Source: Cylindrodendrum hubeiense (taxonomy: Eukaryota > Ascomycota > Sordariomycetes > Hypocreales > Nectriaceae). From it: a DNA stretch of 64,000 nt. The stretch is from assembly GCA_014621425.1 (NCBI GenBank), contig JAANBB010000008.1, forward strand, positions 186,001-250,000. Direction: 5' to 3'. Positions 53,988 to 64,000 of the stretch are shown in pieces (within the stretch, counting starts at the first letter, position 1; each line of letters starts with the position of its first letter). The position numbers and the translations under genes are program-made. Below the pieces are notes generated by a model. It was given only the letters and a program-made list of their open reading frames with translations, had not been told where the DNA came from and ran no database searches.

Positions 53988-56900
53988 ATGGTACATGATC
54001 ACTTTCGGGGATAAACAGTCTACTAACACCTGGTGTAGCCGCTCCGCCAACTATTCCCTGATCCCAGTGCGGCGGACACGGGCGCAGTGGAGATTGAGTA
54101 TGACCTGATCATTTATGTTGGTTTGAGTCGTTTGACTGACATTCTCAGCATCGTAGCCGTCCACGGTCTAAACCCTCGAAGCAAAAATGCTACCGACCAT
54201 GCGTGGGACACGTGGCGAACGCCCCCAGGACCAACCGGACGCCTGTGGCTACGCGATGATCTCCCTCAACACATTCCCAACTCACGGATCTTTCTATACC
54301 AGTACAATGCCACAGTAATTTATGGTCAGGATCGTGACACCTTCGTCGGAAAGGCGAGTGAGTTGCTCGAGGCGCTGAGAGTCGAAAGAGAGGACATTGA
54401 ATCGAGACCAATCATCTTCTTGGGCCACAGCATGGGTGGACTTTTGATCAAACAAGCTTTGATCAATGCACATGAGAATAAAAAGTACGCCTCAATAAAG
54501 GATGCCACAAAAGGGCTGGCCTTTTTTGCCACTCCCCACCACGGTGCCGACAAGAAGAGAGTCGGACTGGGATCAGCAGCAGCCAAGATTGCAACAACCC
54601 TGGGATTCGAGAAAGGCGACGGTGTCATGGAAACGCTGCAGGCAGGAAGTATCTTCTCGGAAGTCATGCAAGCGGCTTGGCGGAACCAGTTGCCGGATTA
54701 CAACGTGGTTTCGTTTTGGGGAGCACATGATAAGGTGAGTAGCCCGAGGTCTTACTTTTCGCAATTTCTAACAACACTACGCAGATGGTTCCCGTTGAGA
54801 GCGCCAAAATAGGGATCCCTGGTGATCAAGAGCATGTCGTGAAGCTGAATGCTGGCCATGGCGGCGTGTGTAGATTTAGTACAAGTGAGGTGGCCCAGGA
54901 CAACTCTAAGTTAGTGATCCGAAATATCCGAGATCTGTACAAGAAAGCACTCCAGATTGGTGAGTTGAAAATTCATTTTCTATTACATAGTGCACAAGAA
55001 TCGGTGCCAATATTGTATTTCCTTCCTGCCTATAGTCTGTTCTAACGCACTTTACTAATTCATTGGAAGGCACGAAACAGCAAGAACTAAGCCTATCAAG
55101 TACACCCGCCATCAGCTATCCCTTGAACTCCATAGCACCGGTCAAGACATTCGTTCAGCGACCGGCCCTCCGTGACAAGATTCGAGAACAACTAGTCAGG
55201 GATGTTGATGCCGACAGAAAAGGCGAGGTAAAAAAGGTCGGAGTTTGGGGCATTGGCGGCGCGGGAAAGTCACAGCTGGCATTGAGTTATTTGCAAAAGT
55301 ACCGAGCCGACTACGATGGCACATTTTGGATTCAAGCCGGACAGACCGCATCCATTGACCAAGATTTCTTAGCAATCTACCGTCTTTTACCAAACAGGGA
55401 ACCTCAACAATCTGTTCCGAAGCCTGAAGATATAAAGCAAGCAGTGCTCGCTTGGTTCATTACAGAACCTGGGAAGCGGCTCATAATATTCGACGGGGCC
55501 GATCATTTAAACGCGACAGACAAGGGATATGTCGCACTATCCCAATACATCCCGGCATCCTCAGACGTTCACATAATCATCACGAGCCGATCATTGATTG
55601 CAAAATCACTGTCAAGCTTTGATGGGGTCCTAGTTGGCGAACTGGACAACTCGCAAAGCGTCGACCTCTTTTTGAACTGCGCCGAAATATCACCGTCTCG
55701 AGAAAACGTGGTAATTGAGGCAGAGGCAATTGCAGAAGAAATGGGTCATCTGGCTCTGGCAATCAGCATGGCGGGAAAATACGTTTCCCAAACTCCGAGA
55801 GTCTCATCGAACTTGCCTGCATATCTCGAGGATTTTCGTATCCGTCGACATCGTCTGCTTTCGGAAAAGCCCGATGAAGTCGTCTCAGAATACAGCCACA
55901 GTGTGATGACAGTATGGGAGACTTCTTACGCGGCCGTATGCGAACAGCTCCCAGAAGCATGTCGACTGCTCACGATGCTATCTTTTATTCACTACGAGGA
56001 CATATTTCTTGAGCTATTCGAGTCGTTTCCCAATTCAGATTCGGAGCCAGAAGATTCGTGGGCATCAATACTTGAGTCGCAAACTGAAGTCGACATATAT
56101 CACTTGGAGAAGTGTTTCGCAGTTCTTGAGAAATATTCACTTTGCCAGCGGTCTATGAAGGGAATTTCGTATTCAGTTCATCGCCTCATTCATGCCTGGG
56201 GCTACGATCGACTTCGGGATAACGACCAAGAAATGAAACGCTTCTGGAAGGCAGCAGCCCAACTACTCATCTCTCATCTGAAAACTGTCCGGGCTCCACA
56301 GAGCACACCGGCTTCGAAGCTACGACTCGTTTCGCATCTCGCCAAAAACCTTGAAATATATCACGCGTTTCGAATATTCTCACAAGAAAGCGAAGTTTGT
56401 TTCTTACGCGCTTTGTGGGATTTTGGCGCATTCTTTAACAACATTGGTCGGTTGAATGAGGCAGAATCAGCCCAAACAGAACTTGTGGGGCGGTTAATTC
56501 AAATCCTTGGCAACGAAGACTCTGTTACGATATGTGCAATCAGAGAGCTTGCTAAAACGCTCTACCTACAACATAACTTAAGCGCGGCAGGGCCGATGAT
56601 GAAGGTTGTTCTACAGCATTATCAGAAGACTCTCGGCAACGAGCATCATGACACAATCACGGCGATGGGAAACCTTGCGGCCATATTCATGGAACAAGGC
56701 AACCTAAAAGAGGCCGAATCGATCATTAGAAAGGTTTTAAAGAATAGACAGCAGACTGTCGGTAACGAGCATCATCAAACAATTACCACGATGAATAACC
56801 TTTCAGAGACTCTTAGGAGGCAGGGCAACTTAAAAGAAGCGGAATCCATTGGCAGAGACGTATTGGAGAAGAGCAAGCGCATTGGCCACAACGAGCATCC

Positions 56901-57504
56901 CGACACAATTACAGCAATGAATAACCTTTCATTGACCCTTCGAGAGCGAGGAAAGTTAGACGAGGCAGAGGATATGGCTAGGGAAGTCTTGGAGACAAGA
57001 CGGCGCGTTGCCGGCAACGAGCATCATCATACCATCTCAGAGATGGCGAATCTTGCGGATACACTGCACTTTCAAGGTAAACTTGACGAGGCAGAACTGC
57101 TAAAGAGGGAAACTCTCCAGAGGTCAAGTCGCATACTCGGCCCCAGCCATCCTCTTACAATAGCAGCCATTGCTGCCTTGGTGAATACGATGAGAGGCCA
57201 AGGTAAAGGGGAGGAGGCAAATTCGTTGATAGGCGAGATGTTGGCCAGAAGACAGCATATTCTCCCAAACGGCCATCCTGGTAAAGTATTGCCCACGAGC
57301 GGGCTCGCTATTGAGCTGGGAGGTCAAGGAAAACTAAACGACTCATCAACGTGGACAAAGGAATCCTTAGAGATGGCCCTGCGGTGGTGTAAATGGACTC
57401 GTGGCAGCCAGCACCCTGATACAATAGCCTTGGTTGAAAACCTTGATGTTGTAGCTCGGATTGAACTACGTGTTTTATGCGACGTCGAATACTTCAAACC
57501 CTAA
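53988..57504 (+). CDS. NLR-like STAND protein: SesB-type hydrolase, NB-ARC, TPR repeats
   Basis: Five coding exons (53988-53990, 54039-54097, 54149-54734, 54785-54959, 55070-57504) give 1085 aa in perfect phase. The ATG appears to be the last codon of exon 1. The start is therefore the least certain part. The N-terminal alpha/beta hydrolase runs from IVAVHGLNP with GHSMGGLLIKQAL (Ser nucleophile, about residue 113) and FFATPHHGAD. NB-ARC starts near 330: P-loop GIGGAGKS, Walker B RLIIFDGAD, IIITSRS, and MGHLALAI, which is GLPLA-like with the Pro lost. TPR repeats of exactly 42 residues (seven, from about 754) share NEHHxTITxMxNL and GNLKEAE. It would sense a ligand with the repeats and signal through the hydrolase domain in fungal allorecognition or defence; the ligand is unknown. 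Confidence 0.9.
56501..57440 (+). repeat. Seven tandem 126-bp TPR-coding units
   Basis: Units of 42 codons each, of kinesin-light-chain/TPR type. The central four (about 56630-57130) are most alike at the protein level (NEHHxTIT...NLKEAE...). They are diverged at DNA level, so this array is not freshly amplified, unlike the high-identity repeats of some fungal NLRs. Confidence 0.75.
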
Positions 57505-58103
57505 ATAATTGAGACTCGTTGTTGTATATAGTGGTGGGTCTGAACTCATTATTAATTCGAGGTGCTGTATTTAATCACTAGGAAAGCATTGCTTGCGCTA
57601 ATCATGCTGCAATGCTGAATGTCATGCATGTGACTGATCCCTTGAACCTTTCAGGGACTTTTTGCATCCAAGTTTCGATTATGAGTGCGTCACCACCCAA
57701 AGCTCGAGTAGAACCCCACTTGTAGGTGCCTACCGAAATTAAAGCGATCGGCCATACCTTTGCTGACTTACTCAACGAACATCGAAGTATAGCTATTTGG
57801 TACAATAAGATATTGCAGGTGCGAGGCAATTGAGAATCACATGCACTTGTAATCTGGACTGAACACTTCAGGCAGCCATACATATCGCCAGGCACATGAA
57901 TGCTACAATGACCTGCCATGACGTTTGGCTTTCGTGGGTGGCGAAAGTCTAGGAAGCATGATGCGGGGTTTATGGATATGAATCGATGTATCGTTACATA
58001 TCACATATATAAGACTCGGGAAGGGCTGTTGGCCCACTCCTCACACGCTCATGGCGACATGCTGCTGTCGGCTTTTCCTTTCGTATGAATTACATCGAGA
58101 GCT
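57505..58103. promoter_or_regulatory. Intergenic region with a TATA box and two short uORFs
   Basis: A TATATAAG element lies at 58006-58013. Two upstream ATGs follow, at 58051 (19-codon uORF, stop within the next gene's start region) and 58085 (12-codon uORF overlapping the start of the next gene). They could reduce translation of the 58 kb gene or show that its true start is different. Nothing is seen in 57505-58000. Confidence 0.5.
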
Positions 58104-59231
58104 ATGATGATCATGCATGAGAAGTCTGTAAGATATCGGGCTAAGATGATTTATATTGAGTTATGGAAACATCAGGTGATGGAAACCATCCCTCGCGGTC
58201 CAGCACCTGATGAGCAGGTGATAGTCAGTTGTTGTCACGCCGGTGCTGCAACGGCAGAGATGTGGACGTTGGCGGAGACCTCGCATCAACCAGGCGGTCT
58301 GAATCCATCAGGAGACTGCGGTTTATGGACTCTTTGCCTTCCAGAGGTATTCGATACAATATCCGATTTCGACTCAATGGCTGACGCAGAGGAATCTTTT
58401 CACAACACGGACTTGATGAAACCAAAAATTACAGCCAACAGCCTGATGACATGGAGCCAGCAGGCCACCGATGGCCGGAGAGCTAAAGAGTTTGGAGATA
58501 TTCAGGTATTGATAGGACGCCACGGGGAGGCCGCCAAAGAGAAAAAGGCTGCGCGGGCCGAGCAAGGTATGGTGAAACCAGCCTCCCTTCGAAGGCCAGC
58601 GGTGAGTGCAATGATACGGAAGGCTTCAAACGAGCATATGGAGCAACCAAGCACCCACAACCCAGATACGCCCAATAAGGATTCCATTACTCGGCGCTGC
58701 CTCCGATCTGTTATCCCATCTGTTGCGGCTACAACCGGCACCGATATCCTCGAACTACTCAGTCTTGACATCCTCAACGAACATTTAGGTCTGTGTATCG
58801 ACCTTTTTGATGCTTGGGACCGTCTTCTCAGACCCGAAATGGCATACGAAAGCATTGAAACGTTCCTTGGAGAATGTGCGAAAGATCCGAAAGCGTGGGG
58901 GGTTCTGAAAAAAGAGTCGCGCTTCATATTAAATCTGGGAAAGACCATTGAAGCATTTGAGCAGTCCAGGTACAGGAACCGGTTGAGGGATCGGGAATAC
59001 CTCCTTGGTATTCTTCATACGATGGCGGACACGTTTGAAGGAGACGTGGAATGGGACACAGTCGACGACCACGTACCGCGAGCTGTGATGAAAATGGCAA
59101 TTGCGGTTGTCAAGGATGGTCCTGACCCACCTGGGGTTAATCTGACTGACCGAGACTTCCAACTAGATCCGCCGTTATTGGCGTTGTTGGAAGATCTTGA
59201 TTTGGGGAAAAAGGGTAAGAGAACTGTTTAG
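58104..59231 (+). CDS. Hypothetical protein, 375 aa (359 aa if a short intron is removed)
   Basis: This is an open frame of good length with coherent composition, downstream of a TATA box, and so probably real. A possible 48-nt, stop-free, in-frame intron (58128-58175, GTAAGA...CATCAG, with a CTAAG branch-like site) would remove 16 residues near the N-terminus. The central part (about 120-200) is basic and polar. The C-terminal half (from TGTDILELLSLDILNEHL) is predicted mostly helical, with WDRLLRPEMAYESIETFLGE and a Trp/Asp-rich EGDVEWDTVDDHVPRAVMKM. It has no signal peptide, TM segment or recognised domain. Function is unknown; the N-terminal start is not secure. Confidence 0.6.
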   Translation: MMIMHEKSVRYRAKMIYIELWKHQVMETIPRGPAPDEQVIVSCCHAGAATAEMWTLAETSHQPGGLNPSGDCGLWTLCLPEVFDTISDFDSMADAEESFHNTDLMKPKITANSLMTWSQQATDGRRAKEFGDIQVLIGRHGEAAKEKKAARAEQGMVKPASLRRPAVSAMIRKASNEHMEQPSTHNPDTPNKDSITRRCLRSVIPSVAATTGTDILELLSLDILNEHLGLCIDLFDAWDRLLRPEMAYESIETFLGECAKDPKAWGVLKKESRFILNLGKTIEAFEQSRYRNRLRDREYLLGILHTMADTFEGDVEWDTVDDHVPRAVMKMAIAVVKDGPDPPGVNLTDRDFQLDPPLLALLEDLDLGKKGKRTV

Positions 59232-59510
59232 ATGCGTCGATGCGGGTTGTACTTAATTATTTCCAGGGCGCATGGTAGCCTAATTTTGACTCTATTGAAC
59301 TCTGATTTTATATTTATGGTGTAAAGGCTGGACCACAGCGAGATGCCCAATCTAATCCGCACTTCTTAGACTGCAATATATAAATACCTCCAATACTTGT
59401 TCAACCGACATATTTTGCTAGGATATTATTATTGATTCAAGTTGTGGCTATAAAGCAAGCTTTTCCTGCTGCAAAAGTATTTTCTATGAATCGTAAGATG
59501 CGAGCCTCAA

Positions 59511-60527
59511 TCACGTTGCCCGCTCGTTTTGAGACTTGATATCCGCCTCCCACTCCGTCAATAAACCCATGATCTCTACGGAGTTCGACCAGCTTGGCGA
59601 TGGACGCTGCGCTTCTTTCGCCCCCGCCGCCAAGCACTGCTCCACACGCCGTACCTGGCAGCCAAATGCTTCAAGCTCGGCATGAACAACAACCTCCTCA
59701 ACAGATCCGCTGTATGTCTTGATTTCCATAATGTTGTCGCCAGCCACCGGCAGCCAGGGGTTCGTCTTGAATCGAAGAGATGCTTTGTCTCCCTGGATAA
59801 CAAATGCAAAGTCGTTTCCGAACGTGTCTGTCGATTGGATGCTTCCCAAGACACCGTTTCCGAAACGCACTGTTAAAGCGGCGTCTCGCACATGGACGGT
59901 TCCTTCGGTCGACAAATTTCCTAGGCCGGAGACTTGCCGTGTCTTAAAGGCATCGGGGCCAAATGCCACTTCCATGACCAAATGCAACAAGGAAACTGGA
60001 TAGCAACCGAGATTATATATAGTCCCCATACCCAGTGGGTTGGCTTTACGCCAGATATTGGCAGCGTAGTAGCCAGAGACTCCAGAGATTCGTCCAAGGG
60101 TCCCAGAACGAATAATTTCTGCCAGCTTGTCCACCAATGGATGACATAGGTACATGGATCCCTCGAGGAAGAAGACGTCGGCTTGTCTTACGGCCTCAAT
60201 CATGGCCTTCGAGTCTTCCATTGTCGTGGCGAGAGACTTTTCTGATAGAATTGGCTTGCCCCGCTTGGCGGCAGCAATCGTGGCCGACGCATGCATGTGG
60301 CTGGGCAAGCCAACGTAGATGACATCTACATCCGCATCATCGAGCAGCTCATCGATTGTTTGATATCTCTTGGCGATGCTGTGTTTGTCTGCAAACGCGG
60401 CGAGGCGAGTCGCGTCACGTCCAAACACGGCTTCAATACGTGAGCCAGGACTCTCTGCAATGGCCTTGGCCACCGTGTTGGAGATGAAGCTCGTTCCTAG
60501 AACGCCCCAGCGCAGAGTTTTGGTCAT
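59511..60527 (-). CDS. Gfo/Idh/MocA-family NAD(P)-dependent oxidoreductase
   Basis: The preferred start is at 60527 (MTKTLRWGVLGT), giving 338 aa; an ATG at 60560 would add 11 residues of no clear value. The N-terminal Rossmann fold is seen as RWGVLGTSFISNTVAKAI, followed by VDVIYVGLPSHMH and the dinucleotide-side KPILSEKSLA. The last is the family's EKP motif with Ser instead of Pro. The C-terminal half is the open beta-sheet domain (GVSGYYAANIWRKANPLGMGT). The closest type by appearance is dihydrodiol dehydrogenase/xylose dehydrogenase-like. It acts on sugars or diols in the cytosol. It is single exon and intact. Confidence 0.92.
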   Translation of the reverse strand: MTKTLRWGVLGTSFISNTVAKAIAESPGSRIEAVFGRDATRLAAFADKHSIAKRYQTIDELLDDADVDVIYVGLPSHMHASATIAAAKRGKPILSEKSLATTMEDSKAMIEAVRQADVFFLEGSMYLCHPLVDKLAEIIRSGTLGRISGVSGYYAANIWRKANPLGMGTIYNLGCYPVSLLHLVMEVAFGPDAFKTRQVSGLGNLSTEGTVHVRDAALTVRFGNGVLGSIQSTDTFGNDFAFVIQGDKASLRFKTNPWLPVAGDNIMEIKTYSGSVEEVVVHAELEAFGCQVRRVEQCLAAGAKEAQRPSPSWSNSVEIMGLLTEWEADIKSQNERAT

Positions 60528-61476
60528 CTTTGTGGTAAAATTGTTTGAATTAAAGAACAATCCAAGTGATGGCTGCTACCCCGCATAAGCATTCACGCTT
60601 AAAAAGTTCAGACGGTGCTCGGCGATGGCCGGCGACGACGCGAATGTCGATCGCACATTAGTCATCACAACGGAGCCATGTGCTGCATACTAACGATAAT
60701 TTGATTCGGAACTCATTTTTGAGTATCTTTGACTGATGTGCAACATTATCATCCTACCAACATCCATTCACTTGAGTGGAATACAAAGCCCCAACAGCAC
60801 GGCCGTCCTTTCTTGATATCGAGAAAACTTGAATAAAGTTTCGCATGAGTTTGCACCAGTTTACAGTTTACAGTTTACAGTTTAGCGGCAACCCGGTGAC
60901 AACACCTCATGAGAGCATTTCTGACTCCATGAGGGAGCGTTTGCTTTAAATCCCAGCGCCAGAGCGATAAGTTTTCCAAGATCGGGTTTAGGAATTGAAC
61001 TAGATATTTGTAGAAATTGATTGGTAATTTTAAGGCAATACGTTTTGCTATTTCTCGAGCATCTTTCACAACCCAACTACATTCGCCAAGATACATCTGA
61101 ACTCACGACTGTGAGAATTACCTCAATCCCGTGGAGCGCCCTTTTCTTCGCCAGCTAGCGGCAGTACACCCGAAGTAAGAGGCTTGGAAATATCTGACCC
61201 GAGCGAATACATCTGAACAAAGACAGCCCGTACCGAGTCCTAGCAAAGCCGAATGGTCAAGATGTCAAAACAGATCATGATCCTCGTCATACTTAACCAA
61301 CTCCGGTTTGACCGTGGGGAGATTGGAAAATAAAGCAATTCAGCCACATCACCGTGTATATGCAATTCTAATTCCTCCTCAACAACTTGTCAGGTCATCC
61401 AAACTCAGTACTAATGCCCTTACGAGAAGGGGCCTTAACTTGGCTAACGCCCGAAACCAGCATCCAATCAGGACGC
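60528..61476. other. Intergenic region, about 950 bp, with a short tandem repeat
   Basis: It contains the promoter of the oxidoreductase and a perfect 7-bp repeat (CAGTTTA four times) at 60857-60884. A 73-residue minus-strand open frame at 60875-61096 has ordinary protein-like composition but no start context, domain or splice partner. It is not called as a gene. Confidence 0.45.
60857..60884. repeat. CAGTTTA x4 microsatellite
   Basis: Four exact copies of a 7-bp unit. A simple repeat without evident function. Confidence 0.95.
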
Positions 61477-61565
61477 GGGCGAATGGTTTAGTGGTATAAT
61501 ACTCCCTTAGCATATTTCGTCTGAATATCTGGGAGTGGTCCAGGGTTCGATTCCCTGTTTGTCCA
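61477..61565 (+). tRNA. tRNA-Ala(AGC) with a 17-nt intron
   Basis: The acceptor stem is GGGCGAA (61477-61483) with TTTGTCC (61558-61564) and A as discriminator. It includes the G3:U70 pair that defines alanine tRNA. The anticodon stem is CTCCC/GGGAG (61502-61506 with 61531-61535). The loop gives anticodon AGC at 61509-61511, and an intron of 17 nt (61513-61529) follows position 37 as usual. The T arm is CAGGG-TTCGATT-CCCTG (61541-61557). A box (TGGTTTAGTGGTA) and B box (GGTTCGATTCC) are present. A T-run follows near 61595-61620. It looks functional. Confidence 0.93.
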
Positions 61566-62129
61566 ACGAAAGTGGTTAGATCCCACCAAGATCCTTCTTT
61601 TTGCTAGTTCGCAATTTTTTGCAGAGTGGGCGGGAGATCCAAACTACCCTACACGCCCACACTAAACGAGAAGCACAAGTGTGAGAGGAAGATTTGTGTA
61701 TCGTCACAGCTTTAACCACTGGCCGAAGTAATATTATGTTTAATAAATTTCTCAAATTTACCATACCATTCTGGCGGCTAAGAATCCCACGCCCTCATCT
61801 TTTCCACAACCTTTCGGTCATAGTCCTTGATTGAGATAACCATCTTCTAGATCATTTCGGATCAATTGGCCCTAATGAACTCGACGTTGTATCTATCTCT
61901 AAGACAAAGCTATTGCTGATGCTATCATAATGTTGCAACATGTTTGCTTTTCCGTACTCTCGGAAGTTGTAGCTGCAATGCTTATCTTCCTGTTATTACA
62001 CAATTATTTTCTTTTTATAGTCGTGAATACGGTCCTACGACCCTCAACTAGTTGGAAAGAACAAGAGATTCCATCCCCATCAAATACACTCCTCATCCTT
62101 CCAGTCTCATAGACCCGATCATCGCAATC
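61566..62129. other. Intergenic region, about 560 bp
   Basis: This is the 3' flank of the tRNA and of the minus-strand mucin-like gene. AT-rich; no gene is recognised. Confidence 0.4.
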
Positions 62130-63900
62130 TTATGAGCGACAGTTCACCATATGTAGGTAGAGTCTCGCACCGCCAGCACTATCGTCCTTGAAATACAAAG
62201 AGCCGCCGACATCGAAAAACGCATTGCCGCCACGGTTCAAGGAGTAGCAGCGCATAGTGCGGTAATCTGGTACGCAAAGGAGGGAAGCCTAAAATAGATT
62301 AAAATCAGTTTTGTGTTTGGGAATGCAAGATAATTTCGTCCCAGGAAGACAAAGAGTCGAAATAGAGTTGAAGTTCAAATAAAAGAGGGATTTAGGGCAC
62401 ATACATAGCCGCCAGGTGCCGTGCTACTGAGTTGCACCATTGAATAAAAAGAGGCACCCGAGTACAAGCCCAAGCCCACTGTTACGTCCGTTAGCACCCC
62501 ATCGATGAACGAAAACGAGTCGGCGTCATCTTGGTTATTGTAGAAAGCTAGCTTGTTGTTATCCGGGGTTTTGAGATAGGTGCCTTGATTCGCACCGTAG
62601 TCAACCATGAGATTGAAGGTTGGCTATAGTAGAGTCAGTATTGTTGTTATTCCTAAGATGCTGCTGCACTTTGGACAATGCTTTTACTTACACACGGAGG
62701 GGTATAGGTCGTTATGGCCGTATATGACCGTGTTGTGGTGCTGGTCAATGTTGTTGTCGCGACGATGGGGCTCTGTGTAATTAGGATAGTCGTGGTTATC
62801 CAAATCGTTGTTGGGAGGACAGTTGTGAATGTGTTTATAACGGTCTCCGTATCAGTTATCGTGGCTGTGTTGTCGACGGTGTCAATCTCTGTCACAGAAA
62901 CGGTGAGTGTGGGCTTGATGGTCGTGGTTGGCGTTATAGTAATGGTCTTGCTGCAGGTTCTGCAGGCATTCAATTAGTGCCCTCATTTTGAACGAGATCG
63001 TTAAGAATGTATGTGACCAACTTTGTAATAAGAGGCGCCTTCGGTGTGGTGATCTGTGCAGTAACCCCAAGGCGGGAGCAAGCGGAAGCATAGCCGGACG
63101 AACTACGGCAAGCCGAGGCGTAGGATGGTAACTTGGTAAGGGCTCGGTACGTGACAGGACAGGCAACACCCCGCTCCTCATGATGCTCCTCATCACGTTT
63201 ATTGTTTAGAGGAAGATTAATGGTAATAGTTTCGACTGCAACTGCAAGTACTCTTGTCCTCGAAGTCTGCACTTTTGTTAGTGAAAAAGTTCATAGGCTG
63301 AGTTGGATAAATGCAGTCAGAGATTGGGACGGATAATGACATACCGTGATAGTGATTGGTATGTTGGTGATTGAGGTCTCGGACGTTGTTAAGATGACTT
63401 CGGAGAAAGAAGTGACGTACTCCGTTATTTCTTCCGTAACGGGAATAATGTCAGTCACCGTTTCAGTGGTCGTAATAAGGCTCGTGTACGTCGTGGTTAC
63501 AGGTGATGTTACAAGCACCGCCTGTGCAGTTTTCGTTGTCGTTTTAGTGATTGTTTGAGTGCTTCAATGACAGTAAGCTTTTGGCACGATATATAACATC
63601 TACATCTCTCATGCGGGAAATTCTTTTACCTTGGACATAGAAGCACTGTTGAATGCAAAAAGGATGCGCAATCCTTCTTTGCACCAGCCAGGGAATTGCC
63701 ATAGCTGAGATAGTCCAATGGCCGGTTAGAGACCTGACCGAATATGTCAATATCGGTTTCATAGAGTATCATATGGTGTTTTTGCAGATACGTACTGCCG
63801 CCAGACATTGGTCCTGGAGGTTGGGCTTTGCAGGATTGGGGACGGCAAATGAGGGACTACAAAAAGTGGCCAACAAAGCCACGAGCGATAGCCTAAGCAT
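62130..63900 (-). CDS. Secreted Thr/Val-rich mucin-like protein with conserved C-terminal domain
   Basis: This is a multi-exon minus-strand gene. The first exon starts at 63900 with a signal peptide (MLRLSLVALLATFCSPSFA) and a PNLQDQCLAA motif. Introns then follow, and exons about 63745-63620, 63545-63347 and 63270-63050 carry KDCASFLHSTV, a TVT-rich stretch, and CPVTYRALTKLPSYASAC with paired cysteines. Exon 62957-62690 is a second Thr-rich tract (TITITPTTTIKPTLTVSV). The final two exons (62608-about 62400 and 62290-62130) encode a globular end: GANQGTYLKTPDNNKLAFYNNQ, GGYVCALNPSF, CVPDYRTMRCYSL, FFDVGGSLYFKDD and a final HMVNCRS. The arrangement (signal, DxCLxA, TVTVT linker, beta-rich domain) is typical of fungal cell-surface or secreted proteins of unknown function. 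The exact junctions, especially the first, are uncertain. Confidence 0.65.
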
Positions 63901-64000
63901 CTTGAAGGATGCTAGGATCAATTCCAGATTGTATGATAAGTGCTTTGCATTGAATCAAATACTGAGGGTTAGGTAGTCTCTTATGTGCCAGAATACTACC
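63901..64000. other. Window edge: upstream region of the mucin-like gene
   Basis: Only 100 bp remain. They should belong to the promoter/leader of the minus-strand mucin-like gene. No further gene can be judged. Confidence 0.4.

Noticed and set aside
60875..61096. 73-aa minus-strand open frame that looks somewhat protein-like
   Set aside because: No domain, no splice partner, and its last codons fall in the CAGTTTA repeat; too weak to call.
1..64000. Transposons, CRISPR arrays, viral insertions
   Set aside because: No transposase, reverse transcriptase, capsid or polymerase motifs, no terminal inverted repeats and no regularly spaced identical repeats were seen. The only array (46.8-47.9 kb) has irregular spacing and diverged copies.

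Overview
The window is nuclear DNA of a filamentous ascomycete (Pezizomycotina). The evidence is introns of about 46-110 nt with GT/AG ends and CTAAC/CTGAC-type branch points, and families that are typical of this group: HET, Zn2Cys6 regulators, an NB-ARC/TPR STAND protein with a SesB-like hydrolase domain, tannase, a LaeA-like methyltransferase and a BVMO. I would guess Sordariomycetes but cannot prove it. There is no viral, plasmid or CRISPR content and no intact transposon.

Layout. 0-6 kb: a Baeyer-Villiger monooxygenase (-), an intron-split gene for a tiny secreted six-cysteine peptide (+), and a Zn2Cys6 regulator (-). 6.9-17.5 kb: an unknown 476-aa protein, a LaeA-like methyltransferase and a HET-domain protein (all -), then a two-finger C2H2 protein overlapping a two-TM protein (+), then a secreted tannase/feruloyl esterase (-). 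20-23 kb: a homeodomain plus C2H2 regulator. 23-40 kb: a secondary-metabolism-like block (PLP aminotransferase, P450, zinc-free MDR oxidoreductase, O-methyltransferase, divergent Zn2Cys6 regulator, alpha/beta hydrolase) without a backbone synthase, and with an AIG1-like GTPase inside it. 41-46 kb: a dynamin-like GTPase that carries an FG-nucleoporin-like tail after splicing, convergent with an arrestin-fold protein. 46.8-47.9 kb: a non-coding array of at least 11 degenerate copies of a ~34-bp motif. 48-53.6 kb: a small methyltransferase, a secreted beta-helix protein with a one-base frameshift, and a PPN2-like metallophosphatase. 54-64 kb: an NLR-like hydrolase/NB-ARC/TPR protein, an unknown protein, a Gfo/Idh/MocA oxidoreductase, an intron-containing tRNA-Ala(AGC), and a secreted Thr-rich mucin-like protein.

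Two themes emerge. The first is accessory secondary metabolism (BVMO, P450, MDR, three methyltransferases, aminotransferase, two Zn2Cys6 regulators, LaeA-like). The second is a set of proteins resembling self/non-self or intracellular defence machinery (HET, NLR, AIG1-like GTPase, Mx/dynamin-like GTPase). The most unusual items are the dynamin-FG fusion, the six-cysteine peptide, and the 46.8-47.9 kb repeat array. Exon structures were deduced by eye from splice signals and reading-frame continuity. No homology search was run, and family assignments rest on recognised motifs.
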